Source: AC-32 sp963717725
GTDB taxonomy: Bacteria > Actinomycetota > Thermoleophilia > Gaiellales > Gaiellaceae
Length of the DNA: 64,000 bases
Direction: 5' to 3'
NCBI GenBank assembly: GCA_963717725.1
Contig: CAVQWS010000019.1
Coordinates: forward strand, 1-64,000
Positions within the stretch are counted from its first letter, which is position 1. Each line of letters opens with the position of its first letter. The position numbers and the translations under genes are program-made. Below the pieces are notes generated by a model. That model saw nothing but the letters and a program-made list of their open reading frames with translations. It did no database searches and had not been told where the DNA came from. Below are positions 16,075-23,494 of the stretch, in pieces.

Positions 16075-16851
16075 GGCGGGCAGCACCTGGGCCGTGACCC
16101 AGACCGGCGTGGTCGCGTAGCGCTGCGAGTAGCGGAAGCTGCCGTCGGGCCGGCGCAGGCGCGAGAGGTAGGCGATCGAGCCCTTCGGCACGGCGCGGTG
16201 GGCGGCGACGAAGGCTTGTACCGCCCACGCCGTCGACTGCGCATCGGAGCCGCGGCCCGGGGTCAGCTCGAAGCCGCCGTCGCGGTTCTGCAGCCGCAGC
16301 AGGTAGGCGAGTCCGCGGCGGATCGGCTTGCCCATCACACCGGCCGCGCGTAGCGCCTCGATCGCGGCCGCGGTGTCGTTCGAGTCCGGTGCGCCGTTCA
16401 GGTACCACGCCCAGCCGCCGCTCCGGGACTGCCAGCGCAGGAGGAACCGCACTGCCTCGCGCGGCGCCTTCTGGCGGGCCTGCCGCAGGGCCAAGATCCC
16501 CCAGATCGTCGAGTTCACGTTCGGGCCGATCCGGCCGTCCTGCCGCTGGTCGGAGCGGATCCGCGCGAGCAGCTTCAGCGGCCGGGCACCAAGGGCGCTC
16601 TCGGCCAGCGCGACGAGCTCGACGTCGATCGTCTCGTCGAGCCCGCTGCCGTGGGTCTCGAGGTAGTCGAGCGCCTTGCCGGTGTCGGCGCCTGACGCTT
16701 GCAGCCCGAGTGCGGCCCAGGCGGTCAGCAGCGGGCCGGTCGTGCTACCCGGCTCGGCGAAGGCACCGTTCGGCGCCTGGTGCGCCTGCAGGAACCCGGC
16801 CGGCGTCGTCACCGCCAAGGCGACGGCGAGCGTGGCGAGCCTCAAGCCCAC
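16039..16851 (-). CDS. secreted alpha/alpha-toroid (prenyltransferase/squalene-oxidase repeat) protein, transcobalamin alpha-domain-like
   Basis: A 270-residue protein with an N-terminal signal peptide (hydrophobic residues 3-18) and at least five repeats of the prenyltransferase/squalene-cyclase type, each with QxxDGxF or QxxGGWxW before a helix pair (near residues 27, 111, 146, 190 and 238). The fold is an alpha/alpha toroid. No DXDD cyclase acid or prenyltransferase zinc site is visible, so it is more likely a binding protein than an enzyme. It is the last gene of the B12-riboswitch operon and overlaps the ECF S gene by 10 nt. Animal transcobalamin has the same fold as its alpha domain, so a corrinoid-binding role is inferred from context. 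Confidence 0.72.
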   Translation of the reverse strand: MGLRLATLAVALAVTTPAGFLQAHQAPNGAFAEPGSTTGPLLTAWAALGLQASGADTGKALDYLETHGSGLDETIDVELVALAESALGARPLKLLARIRSDQRQDGRIGPNVNSTIWGILALRQARQKAPREAVRFLLRWQSRSGGWAWYLNGAPDSNDTAAAIEALRAAGVMGKPIRRGLAYLLRLQNRDGGFELTPGRGSDAQSTAWAVQAFVAAHRAVPKGSIAYLSRLRRPDGSFRYSQRYATTPVWVTAQVLPALHRRAFPLPQP

Positions 16852-17522
16852 ACGACCTCGGCTTTCAGCCGCCGGGCGTAGCGCTCGAGCAGGCGCCGCA
16901 GCTCCGGCCCAGCGACGAAGGCGAGCACGAAGTTCCCCGTCGCGTGGGCGCCGTCGAACCAGATCCCGCGGAGGTAGAGCGCCGTGAACGCCTGCCACGT
17001 GTGTGGGTAGAAGCTGAGCCATTCCCAGACGTCCATGAAGGCGTCGAAGGCGAAGCCGAGCGCGAAGCAGGTCAGCGCGAGCGGCACGCGACGGCGCAGG
17101 AGCGGCGCGGCGAGCCCGCCGATCAGGCCGCACGCCCCCCACGCCAGCATTTGCCACGGCGTGTACGCGCCCTGGCCGAGGTAGAAGTTCGAGACGAGCG
17201 CCGCCAGCGCGCCGACGCTCGCCCCGGCCCGCGGACCGAGCGCGACGCCGGCGACCACGGCGATCACCGTCACCGGCTGCACGTTCGGGACGGCCGCGAA
17301 CAGGACACGGCCCGCGGCCGCCACGGCGGCGAGCGTCGCGATCAGGACGAGCTCCTTGCTCGAGCCTGGGCCGCTTTCGAGCCAGGAGACGCCGACGGCG
17401 ATCAGCGCGCCCGCGACGAGCAGCAGCGCCAGCGCGGCGTCGGCCGGCACGAGCACGGTCCACGTGGCCGCTGCGACCGCGGCCGCAAGCGCGCCGAGGG
17501 CCGCGAGCCTAGGCAACTGCAC
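16842..17522 (-). CDS. ECF transporter S component (predicted corrinoid-specific)
   Basis: A 226-residue membrane protein with about six helices and the ECF S-component look: a conserved AAVPNVQPVTVIAVVAGVALGPRAGASVG region (about 75-105) followed by SNFYLGQGAYTPWQMLAWG, as in vitamin-type S components. S components bind the substrate in the membrane and dock on the ECF module. The B12 riboswitch and DUF4430 partners point to cobalamin or a precursor. It overlaps the ATPase gene by 14 nt upstream and the toroid gene by 10 nt downstream. Confidence 0.82.
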   Translation of the reverse strand: MQLPRLAALGALAAAVAAATWTVLVPADAALALLLVAGALIAVGVSWLESGPGSSKELVLIATLAAVAAAGRVLFAAVPNVQPVTVIAVVAGVALGPRAGASVGALAALVSNFYLGQGAYTPWQMLAWGACGLIGGLAAPLLRRRVPLALTCFALGFAFDAFMDVWEWLSFYPHTWQAFTALYLRGIWFDGAHATGNFVLAFVAGPELRRLLERYARRLKAEVVWA

Positions 17523-18822
17523 GCTCCCGCTCGGGCGCGGTCAAGACGACGCGGTCCGCGACCTGTGACGCGAAGACGAGGTCGTTGGTGACCATGAGGG
17601 TCGCTCGCGCAGGCGCCTGCGCCCGCAGCAGCGCCGCGAGCTCGTCCTTGCGCGGCGGGTCGACGCCGCGGGTCGGCTCGTCGAGGACGAGCAGATCCGG
17701 CTCGGCGACCAGCACCGCCGCCAGCGCCAGCCGCTCGCGCTCGCCGCTTGACAGGTCTCGCGGGTGACGGTCCTCGAAGCCCGCGAGCCCCACCTGCGCC
17801 AGCGTGGCGCGGGCGCGCGCGAGATCGCCGCCGACCGCCAGCGCGACCTCCTCGTCGGCCCGCTCCTTGACGAGGTAACGGCCCGGGTCCTGCGAGAGGT
17901 AGCAGGCGCGGCCCTCGCGCGTGACGCTGCCGGCCTGCGGCTCGAGCAGCCCAGAGGCGAGCTTGGCCAGGGTCGTCTTGCCCGAACCGTTCGGGCCCAC
18001 GAGGGCGACGATCTCGCCGCGGCCGACGCGCAGGCTCGCCCGCGCCACGACCGGCGCCGCGCCGTAGGCGAACGAGACGTCGTCGAGCCGGCAGACCGCC
18101 GGGCCCGAGGGCTCGGCGTTGGGCAGTAGCGCCTCGCGCGGCAGCCAGGCATCAGGTGGCTCGCCTTCCCGGATGCGGCCGCCCGCGACGAAGAGCACGC
18201 GGTCGCAGGCGTCGAGCACGCGCTCGGGCCGCTGCTCGGAGACGACGACCGCGGCGCCGCTCGCACGCGCGAGCTCGATCGCGGTCGCAGCCCCTTCCGG
18301 GTCGAGCTGCGAGGTCGGCTCGTCGAGGAGCAGCAGCCGCGGCTCGAGCGCGAGCACCGAGGCGAGGCAGACGCGCTGCAACTCACCGCCGGAAAGCTCG
18401 GCGACCGGGCGCTCGGCGAGATGCGCGGCGCCGACTGCGGCCAGCGCCTGCGCCGCACGCGGCAGGATCTGCGCAGGCGGCGTGCCGAGGTTCTCGAGTC
18501 CGAACGCGACCTCGTTGTTCACGCGCGTGAACACGACCTGGTCCTCCGGATCCTGGAAGAGCGTCGCCACCGTGCCGGCAAGGTCGGACGGGTGCACGCG
18601 GCGCGTGTCCAGCCCACCCACCTCGACCGACCCGGAGAAGCGGCCGCCGTGGAAGTGCGGGACGAGCCCTGCCAGGGCGCGCAGCAGCGTCGACTTGCCG
18701 CCGCCCGAAGGCCCGAGCAGCGCGACCACCTCGCCGGGCTCGAGCTCGAGCGAGACGCCGCGCAGCGCCTCGTGCTCGCCGGGGTAGGTGAACGCGAGCT
18801 CGCGAACGGTCGCTAGAGCCAC
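17509..18822 (-). CDS. ECF transporter ATPase, A and A' fused in one chain
   Basis: A 437-residue protein with two complete ABC ATPase domains. Domain 1: Walker A GPSGGGKST (37-45), Q-loop FQDPEDQVV, signature LSGGE, Walker B LLLLDEPT. Domain 2: Walker A GPNGSGKTT (about 263-271), Q-loop SQDP, signature LSSGE, Walker B LLVLDEPT. The FQDP and related Q-loops are usual in ECF A subunits. Most systems encode A and A' separately; here they are one polypeptide. It powers import together with the T and S proteins. The start overlaps the T gene by 10 nt. Confidence 0.9.
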   Translation of the reverse strand: MALATVRELAFTYPGEHEALRGVSLELEPGEVVALLGPSGGGKSTLLRALAGLVPHFHGGRFSGSVEVGGLDTRRVHPSDLAGTVATLFQDPEDQVVFTRVNNEVAFGLENLGTPPAQILPRAAQALAAVGAAHLAERPVAELSGGELQRVCLASVLALEPRLLLLDEPTSQLDPEGAATAIELARASGAAVVVSEQRPERVLDACDRVLFVAGGRIREGEPPDAWLPREALLPNAEPSGPAVCRLDDVSFAYGAAPVVARASLRVGRGEIVALVGPNGSGKTTLAKLASGLLEPQAGSVTREGRACYLSQDPGRYLVKERADEEVALAVGGDLARARATLAQVGLAGFEDRHPRDLSSGERERLALAAVLVAEPDLLVLDEPTRGVDPPRKDELAALLRAQAPARATLMVTNDLVFASQVADRVVLTAPERERAVA

Positions 18823-19511
18823 AGCACTCCGATCGCCACAGCCGCAGCGCCGAGCGCGAGCGCGGCCCGGTCGAGCCGGCTCCAACCGGGGCGCGGCGTC
18901 CTCGTCCCGCCGGGACGGCCGTAGCCGCGCGCCTCCATCGCCTCGGCGAGATTGAGCGCGCGCTCGAGCGAACCGGCCAGCAGCGGCCCGAGCAGCCGCG
19001 CCCGCCCGCGCGCGCCCGAGACCTCCACCCCGCGCCCGCGCAGCGCCTCCACGAGCCCGGCCGCGTCCCGCTCGAGCGTCGGCACGAGCCTCGTCGCAAG
19101 CGCCATCGCCAGCACCGAGCGCCGCGCGAACCGCACCGACTGGACGAGGCGGTCGTGGTCGAGCAGCAGCGCGTAGGCCGCGAACGCGAGCGCGACCGCG
19201 GTCAGGCGCAATCCCTGGAAGAGCCCGATGCGCAGCTCCTCGCGCGTGATGTCGAGCCGGCCGAGCACGGGCACGGTTGGCCCGCTCCAGATCACGTGCC
19301 AGCCGATCGACGAGACGAACGGCGTCAGCACGAACACCGCGAGGCCCGAGCCGAGCGCGCCGACGAGGTACATCCGCCGCCGGCCGCCCGGCGCGCGCAG
19401 GCAGACGAGCAGGAGCACGAGGGCGATCGCGGCGACCGAGACGATCCGGTCGGCGAGCAGCGCCGCGGCGGCGAGCGCGGCGAGGAGCAAGGCGGCGGGA
19501 GCCGGGCTCAC
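18813..19511 (-). CDS. ECF transporter T component (EcfT/CbiQ family)
   Basis: A 232-residue integral membrane protein with about five helices and two cytoplasmic coupling-helix signatures: EALRGRGV and EAMEARGYG, equivalent to the X-R-X / ARG motifs of EcfT that insert into the ATPase grooves. It links the ATPases to the S component. The GTG start (19511) overlaps the stop of the DUF4430 lipoprotein gene as GTGA. In the present sequence the frame is continuous with the first part of that lipoprotein because of a one-base insertion upstream; I treat that as artefact or mutation, not a fusion. Confidence 0.88.
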   Translation of the reverse strand: MSPAPAALLLAALAAAALLADRIVSVAAIALVLLLVCLRAPGGRRRMYLVGALGSGLAVFVLTPFVSSIGWHVIWSGPTVPVLGRLDITREELRIGLFQGLRLTAVALAFAAYALLLDHDRLVQSVRFARRSVLAMALATRLVPTLERDAAGLVEALRGRGVEVSGARGRARLLGPLLAGSLERALNLAEAMEARGYGRPGGTRTPRPGWSRLDRAALALGAAAVAIGVLWL

Positions 19512-20204
19512 CCGCCCACCTCGTAGCGGTAGCGGAACGGCCGCGCCTGTAGCAAGCGCTTCGGGTCGCCCCGGAACGTGAACTTGACGGGCCCACCGGC
19601 CGTGGGCCCGCCGACCGGCTCCAGCACGCGCGGTCTCACCGCCGCCGGGCTGGACGTAGACGACGTTCACGTTCCGCGAGAGCGACCCCACACCCGGGCC
19701 GACGACCTGGGCGTGAAGGCGCCGGGCGAGCGCGCGTACCGCGCCCGGGTCGAGCGAGACGATCACCGTCGGCCGGCGCCTGCCGTCGTAGCCGCTCAGG
19801 AAGGGCTGCGGGAAGGCGCCGACCACGACCGGGTCCTGCGCCGGGTTCCGCCAGGAGCGGTAGTCCCACCACGCGAGGTCGCCCTTCCGCAGGCGGTAGT
19901 CGGCCGCGCTGCGGTCGGCCAGGTAGCCGTTGACGTAGTAGAACCAGGACCGATTGCCCTGCTCCTCGACCCCGTCGACGCCGCGCACGTAACGGCCGCC
20001 GAAGCGGGTCTTCACCTTCGCCACGCGGTCGAGGGCCTGCAGCACCGACTCGCCGGCAGGGACGCTCGTCGAGTAGAGGACGTGGGCACCGCGGTCGCGC
20101 GTCACCCAGAGCGTCGCGCCGCCGGCCGTGCTCGTCGAAGACGACGACGAGCCACAGCCGGCCAGCGCGACCAGGAGAACCGCCGCGAGAGCGGCTCGTC
20201 TCAC
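19508..20204 (-). pseudogene. DUF4430 lipoprotein, broken by a one-base insertion
   Basis: The N-terminus is a lipoprotein signal with lipobox LAGC (Cys about residue 17), then a Ser/Thr linker and a DUF4430 (transcobalamin C-domain-like) region: VLQALDRVAKVKTRFGGRYV, WFYYVNGYLADRSAADYRLRKGDLAWWDYRSW. After a second small domain ending VNVVYVQPGG, the coding frame shifts near 19639-19648 (minus CCCGGCGGCGGTGAG); removing one G restores VRPRVLEPVGG through to a stop at 19508. The span is 697 nt, exactly one base over 232 codons, so the intact protein would be 231 residues. Coupled to both neighbours by GTGA overlaps. It may be a true pseudogene or a sequence error. Confidence 0.75.
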
Positions 20205-20800
20205 CGGATCGCGTTCGAGCGGACCGCGGCTTTGAGCGTGGCCGTCACGAGCCCGCGATGGGCGCCGACACAGGCCGAGCCGGTGCGGGCGAGGACACTG
20301 CGGCCGCCCACGTGCAGCCGTGCCCCCCGCGCGGGCGTGGTCTTCCCGGTGTCGTCCTGGGCCAGCACGCGGTAGCAGTTGCGCTTCGGCCCCGCGCGCA
20401 GCGTGAGCGTCGGCGGACCGCCGGCCGGACCGAAGGTCGCCCAGTACCAGAGCACGCGGTCGCCGTCCTTCAGCGTGACCTTGTCGGCCCCGACCGGCGG
20501 CGAGACGCCGTTCACCTTGAAGACCCAGCCCGTCGTGGCACCGGCCACGTAGCGGCCGATCTGGTCGATGTAGGGGCCGAACGACGTGACCGTGACGTGG
20601 TAGTAGAACTCGCCGGCCGCGCTGGCCGAGTCGAGCGCGTCGAGCGCGTTGGACGTGACCGACAACGTCGGCTCGGCCGAGCCGTAGATCGTCTGCGTCT
20701 TGCCCTCCACGCGCACGTGCACGCGCAGGGCGAAGGCCGCGGGGACGACGAGCAGGGCCGTCACGAGGACGGCGAAGAGAACAACGAGACGCCTTGGCAC
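20201..20800 (-). CDS. secreted DUF4430 (transcobalamin C-domain-like) protein
   Basis: A 199-residue secreted protein: signal peptide (residues 1-25, ending near AFA) and a DUF4430 domain (about 26-125) with SNALDALDSAS, a glycine-tyrosine turn YIDQIGRYV, GWVFKVNG, and LKDGDRVLWYW. DUF4430 is the domain found at the C-terminus of animal cobalamin-binding transcobalamin and intrinsic factor, and in many bacterial exported proteins. The C-terminal part holds two cysteines that could form a disulfide. GTG 20800 follows AAGGAGG. It is the first gene after the B12 riboswitch, so it is the most directly controlled. Confidence 0.85.
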   Translation of the reverse strand: MPRRLVVLFAVLVTALLVVPAAFALRVHVRVEGKTQTIYGSAEPTLSVTSNALDALDSASAAGEFYYHVTVTSFGPYIDQIGRYVAGATTGWVFKVNGVSPPVGADKVTLKDGDRVLWYWATFGPAGGPPTLTLRAGPKRNCYRVLAQDDTGKTTPARGARLHVGGRSVLARTGSACVGAHRGLVTATLKAAVRSNAIR

Positions 20801-20804
20801 GAAT

Positions 20805-20835
20805 CCTCCTTCCGCGAGGGGTTCGGGTTTGGAGG
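20805..20835 (-). promoter_or_regulatory. SD-sequestering stem of the riboswitch
   Basis: CCTCC on the minus strand (20831-20835) can pair with GGAGG of the Shine-Dalgarno (20806-20810), 20 nt downstream. This suggests that the riboswitch acts on translation of the first DUF4430 gene. There is no T-tract to support a terminator. Confidence 0.45.
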
Positions 20836-20837
20836 CG

Positions 20838-20996
20838 AGAGGCAGGTGTTCTGACTCGGGGCTCCCTCCGGCGCCGCCTTCCCGGCTCGTGAGCCAGTGG
20901 CAGTTCGGCGCGGGAGCTTCTCCCCTCACAGCGGCGGGACCGTCCCGGACTCGCACCGGGTTCCCTCACCGCTCGCCTAGCGGCCGGAGCCTACCA
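20838..20996 (-). promoter_or_regulatory. cobalamin (B12) riboswitch
   Basis: The minus strand carries the ordered core of the cobalamin aptamer: GGTGCGAGTCC (about 20947-20957), the CCGCTGTGA segment (about 20925-20934), GCCACTGG (20894-20901), CGGGAAGGC, and the B12 box GAGTCAGAACACCTGCC (20841-20857). Spacing and order match the family. It lies upstream of the DUF4430-ECF-toroid operon and should repress it when adenosylcobalamin or a related corrinoid is plentiful. Confidence 0.95.
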
Positions 20997-21006
20997 TTGG
21001 CACTCG

Positions 21007-21360
21007 ATGAACCGACTTTTTCAGTGGGGCCCGGTCGTCCTCTGGGCGGCCGTGATCTTCGCCTTCTCCTCGGTGCCGAGCCTCGGGACCGACCTCGGCG
21101 TCTGGGACACGGTGCTGCGCAAGTGCGCCCACGCGACCGAGTACGCGATCCTCGCGCTGCTGCTCTACCGCGCGCTCTCGCGCGAGCTGCCGGCCTTCCT
21201 GATCGGGTTCGCGTACGCCGTCACCGACGAGCTGCACCAGGCGTTCGTCCGCGGCCGGCACGCCTCGCCGTTCGACGTCGCGATGGACGCGGCCGGGCTC
21301 GCGCTCGGCCTGCTGCTGCTGCACGCGACGAGGCTGACCGTACAATCGCAGCGTGGCTGA
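21007..21360 (+). CDS. VanZ family membrane protein
   Basis: A 117-residue protein with about four membrane helices and the VanZ signatures: KCAHATEYAIL (about 38-48), DELHQAFVRGRHASPFDVAMDAAG (about 77-100). VanZ proteins are small membrane proteins, the founding member giving low-level teicoplanin resistance; most chromosomal homologues have no known role. TACCAT (20992-20997) is 9 nt before the ATG, so the transcript is likely leaderless. Divergent from the riboswitch operon, whose transcript must start within or near this gene's 5' end. Confidence 0.85.
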   Translation: MNRLFQWGPVVLWAAVIFAFSSVPSLGTDLGVWDTVLRKCAHATEYAILALLLYRALSRELPAFLIGFAYAVTDELHQAFVRGRHASPFDVAMDAAGLALGLLLLHATRLTVQSQRG

Positions 21361-21577
21361 CGGGAAGACGCTCGACGACCGGCAGCTGGACGCGGTGCTC
21401 GAGCGGCTCGACGGCTTGCGCGCCGAGCTGCAGCAGCTGAACCAGCGCCTCGATCACACCGAGGGCTACCTCGCCCTCGCCCACGAGCTGCGCTCGCTGA
21501 ACGAGTCGCTGCAGGCGCTCGCGTATGCCGCCCTTGGCCAGCAGGGGCCGCAGGTTCGCCGCCGACGAACTGGTTAG
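21353..21577 (+). CDS. small coiled-coil protein of unknown function
   Basis: A 74-residue hydrophilic protein. A heptad-like pattern runs through residues 10-35 (LDAVLERLDGLRAELQQLNQ) and 45-58, which suggests a coiled-coil dimer. There is no signal peptide and a basic RRRR tail. The GTG start overlaps the end of the VanZ gene by 8 nt, so it should be cotranslated with it. The stop is shared with the convergent sugar dehydrogenase gene (TTAG). No family was recognised. Confidence 0.6.
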   Translation: MADGKTLDDRQLDAVLERLDGLRAELQQLNQRLDHTEGYLALAHELRSLNESLQALAYAALGQQGPQVRRRRTG

Positions 21578-22665
21578 GAGCCGAGCTTGTAGACGGTGCC
21601 GTCGAGCGAGGTCGCGTAGAGCTCGCCGGCCGCGTCCTCGCCGAACGAGGACAGGTTCCCCACGCTGAACGGCTCGCGGCGCGGCCCCGACGTCAGCTTG
21701 CCGCGGGAGGTGCGCAGGCTCCAGACCGTGCCGCTGCAGTAGTCGCCGTAGAAGTAGCGCCCGCGCGCCGAGGCGACGGCCTTGCCCCGGTAGACGTAGC
21801 CGCCGGTGATCGAGCAGCCCTGCGAGTGGCTGTAGACGGCGATCGGGAAGACGAGCACGCCACGCGAGTTCACCTGCTGGCCGGCCTGGTAGCGCACGCG
21901 GCCCTCGTAGACGCGCCAGCCGTAGTTGTTCAGCACGCGCTGCTGCCTGGGCGTGCGGAGGTCGACCTCCTCCCACGCGTTCTGACCGACGTCGCCGATG
22001 TAGAGGTCGTGCGTCAGCCGGTCCCACGTGAAGCGCCAGGGATTGCGCAGGCCGTAGCCGGCGACCTGCCAGCGCGCACCGCGCTTGTCCACGTTCAGGC
22101 GCAGCAGCTTGCCGAGGCGGATGTTCAGATTCTGCGCGCGGTTCCCGGGATCGCCGCCGGACCCGCCGTCGCCCATGCCGACGTAGAGCCTCCCGTCGGG
22201 GCCGAACTGCAGCTGACCGCCGTTGTGGTTGTCGAACGGCTGGTCGACGAACAGCAGCCGGTGCGCGGTCTTCGGCAGCGCCGCGGTCCCGTTCGAGCGG
22301 TACTCGACCACGCGCGTGTCGCCGTTGCGGTCGGTGTAGTCGACGAAGAAGCGGTGGTTGCGCGCGTAGCGCGGATGGAACGCGACCGAGAGCAGCCCCT
22401 GCTCGCCGCCGGCCTTGACCAGGCTGCGGATGTCGAGGAACGGATTTACCCGCTTCTGGCCGTTCACGAGGACGCGGATAACGCCGGGCTGCTCGACCAC
22501 GTACAGCTTTCCCGGCTCGCTGCTCGGTGCGGCCACGTAGACCGGCGAGTCGAAGCCGCGCGCGAACGGGCGCATGCTCAGCGAGGCCGAGCCGTTCTGG
22601 CCGCAGGCGGCGCCCGGAAGGGCGGCCGCGAACAGCACGAGCAGGACCCCGGCGACCCGAATCAC
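21574..22665 (-). CDS. secreted PQQ-type aldose sugar dehydrogenase (Gdh-B/sorbosone dehydrogenase family)
   Basis: A 363-residue protein with a signal peptide (residues 1-20; ending PGAAC, possibly a lipoprotein) and a six-bladed beta-propeller of the soluble glucose/sorbosone dehydrogenase type. Seen: GLLSVAFHP, FDNHNGGQLQFGPDGRLYVGMGDGG with the catalytic-region histidine, LNVDKRG, GLRNPWRF, IGDVGQNAWEEVD, NNYGWRVYEG and the closing GCSITGGYVYRG...YFYGDYCSG with two cysteines likely in a disulfide. The family oxidises aldoses with pyrroloquinoline quinone; no PQQ synthesis genes are in the window. GTG 22665 overlaps the trkA stop as GTGA. Confidence 0.86.
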   Translation of the reverse strand: MIRVAGVLLVLFAAALPGAACGQNGSASLSMRPFARGFDSPVYVAAPSSEPGKLYVVEQPGVIRVLVNGQKRVNPFLDIRSLVKAGGEQGLLSVAFHPRYARNHRFFVDYTDRNGDTRVVEYRSNGTAALPKTAHRLLFVDQPFDNHNGGQLQFGPDGRLYVGMGDGGSGGDPGNRAQNLNIRLGKLLRLNVDKRGARWQVAGYGLRNPWRFTWDRLTHDLYIGDVGQNAWEEVDLRTPRQQRVLNNYGWRVYEGRVRYQAGQQVNSRGVLVFPIAVYSHSQGCSITGGYVYRGKAVASARGRYFYGDYCSGTVWSLRTSRGKLTSGPRREPFSVGNLSSFGEDAAGELYATSLDGTVYKLGS

Positions 22666-23327
22666 GTCTTGAGCAGAACCCTCCGCAACTCGTCCTCCTT
22701 GCCCGGCTGGAGGATCGCCAACACCTGGTCGCCCGGCAGGAGCTCGGTCGAGCCGACAGCGATCTCGGAGCGGCCGTTGCGCATGATCGAGATCAGGCGC
22801 GAGCCCTCGGGCAGGCTGAGCCGCTCGACCCGCTGTCCTGCCGCGGGTGCTCCCTCGGGGATCTGCACCTCGACGATCTCGAGGTTCTCCTTGCGCAGCT
22901 CGAGCAGGTGGACGAGGTCGTGCTCGGGCACCTCGTGCTCGATCAGGGCCATCAGCCCACGAGTCGCCGAGACGGTCGGAGCGATGCCGAGCAGGTCGAA
23001 GTGCGCCTGGTTGCGCGGGTCGTTCACGCGCGCGATCACCTTCTCGACGCCGTACTTCTCGCGCGAGAGCTGGCAGATGATCAGGTTGTCCTCGTCGTCG
23101 CCGGTCAGCGCAGCGACGATGTCCGGCGGCCGCGCGATGCCGGCCTTCTCCAGCACGAACAGCTCGGTGGCATCGCCGAGTAGGACCTGGTGCTCGAACT
23201 CCTGCTCCAGCCGCTCGAAGCGGTCTCGCCGCTGCTCGATCAGGGTCACCTCGTGCTTGCCGTCCTTGAGTAGCGTGCGGGCCAGGTTGGCTCCGACCTT
23301 GCCGCCGCCGGCGATCAGGAGGTACAT
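22662..23327 (-). CDS. TrkA-type K+ channel regulatory protein (TrkA_N + TrkA_C)
   Basis: A 221-residue RCK protein: a Rossmann TrkA_N domain with GGGKVG (7-12), an acidic residue at the end of beta 2 and DATELFVLEKAG, then a TrkA_C domain (about 135-221) with VQIPEGAPAAGQRVERLSLPEGSRLISIMRNG. It gates a K+ uptake membrane subunit (TrkH/KtrB type) by nucleotide or c-di-AMP binding; the membrane subunit is not in the window. It leads an operon with the sugar dehydrogenase gene. The leader holds a strong hairpin that ends 9 nt before the ATG. Confidence 0.88.
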   Translation of the reverse strand: MYLLIAGGGKVGANLARTLLKDGKHEVTLIEQRRDRFERLEQEFEHQVLLGDATELFVLEKAGIARPPDIVAALTGDDEDNLIICQLSREKYGVEKVIARVNDPRNQAHFDLLGIAPTVSATRGLMALIEHEVPEHDLVHLLELRKENLEIVEVQIPEGAPAAGQRVERLSLPEGSRLISIMRNGRSEIAVGSTELLPGDQVLAILQPGKEDELRRVLLKT

Positions 23328-23336
23328 CAGTGATCC

Positions 23337-23383
23337 GCCTGGCTACGCGCTCGCGCTCCTGGGGTGCGAGAAGCAAGCCAGGC
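23337..23383 (-). promoter_or_regulatory. hairpin in the trkA leader
   Basis: GCCTGGCT (23337-23344) pairs with AGCCAGGC (23376-23383), enclosing a second stem CTCGCGC/GTGCGAG. The structure ends 9 nt before the trkA ATG, so it covers the ribosome-loading site. The rest of 23328-23494 holds no gene. No known riboswitch core was recognised. Confidence 0.45.
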
Positions 23384-23494
23384 AAGGACACAGGGAGCGT
23401 TCGTACCTGAAAGGAACGGGCGCGACTGAGGACGCCGCATGGCGCCGCTTGTCGCGCGCCAGGAGCCGGAGGCCGTGGCCGGGCGGTTCACCAT

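Noticed and set aside
20936..20946. GGGAC-C-GTCCC palindrome resembling the REP-like repeats
   Set aside because: It is part of the conserved cobalamin riboswitch structure, not a member of the dispersed family.
18813..20969. Apparent fusion of DUF4430 lipoprotein and ECF T protein
   Set aside because: The joining segment is out-of-frame sequence caused by one extra base; the normal frame ends at a stop overlapped by the T gene start.
23328..23494. Possible c-di-AMP (ydaO) riboswitch before trkA
   Set aside because: The conserved core segments of that aptamer were not found; only a hairpin is supported.
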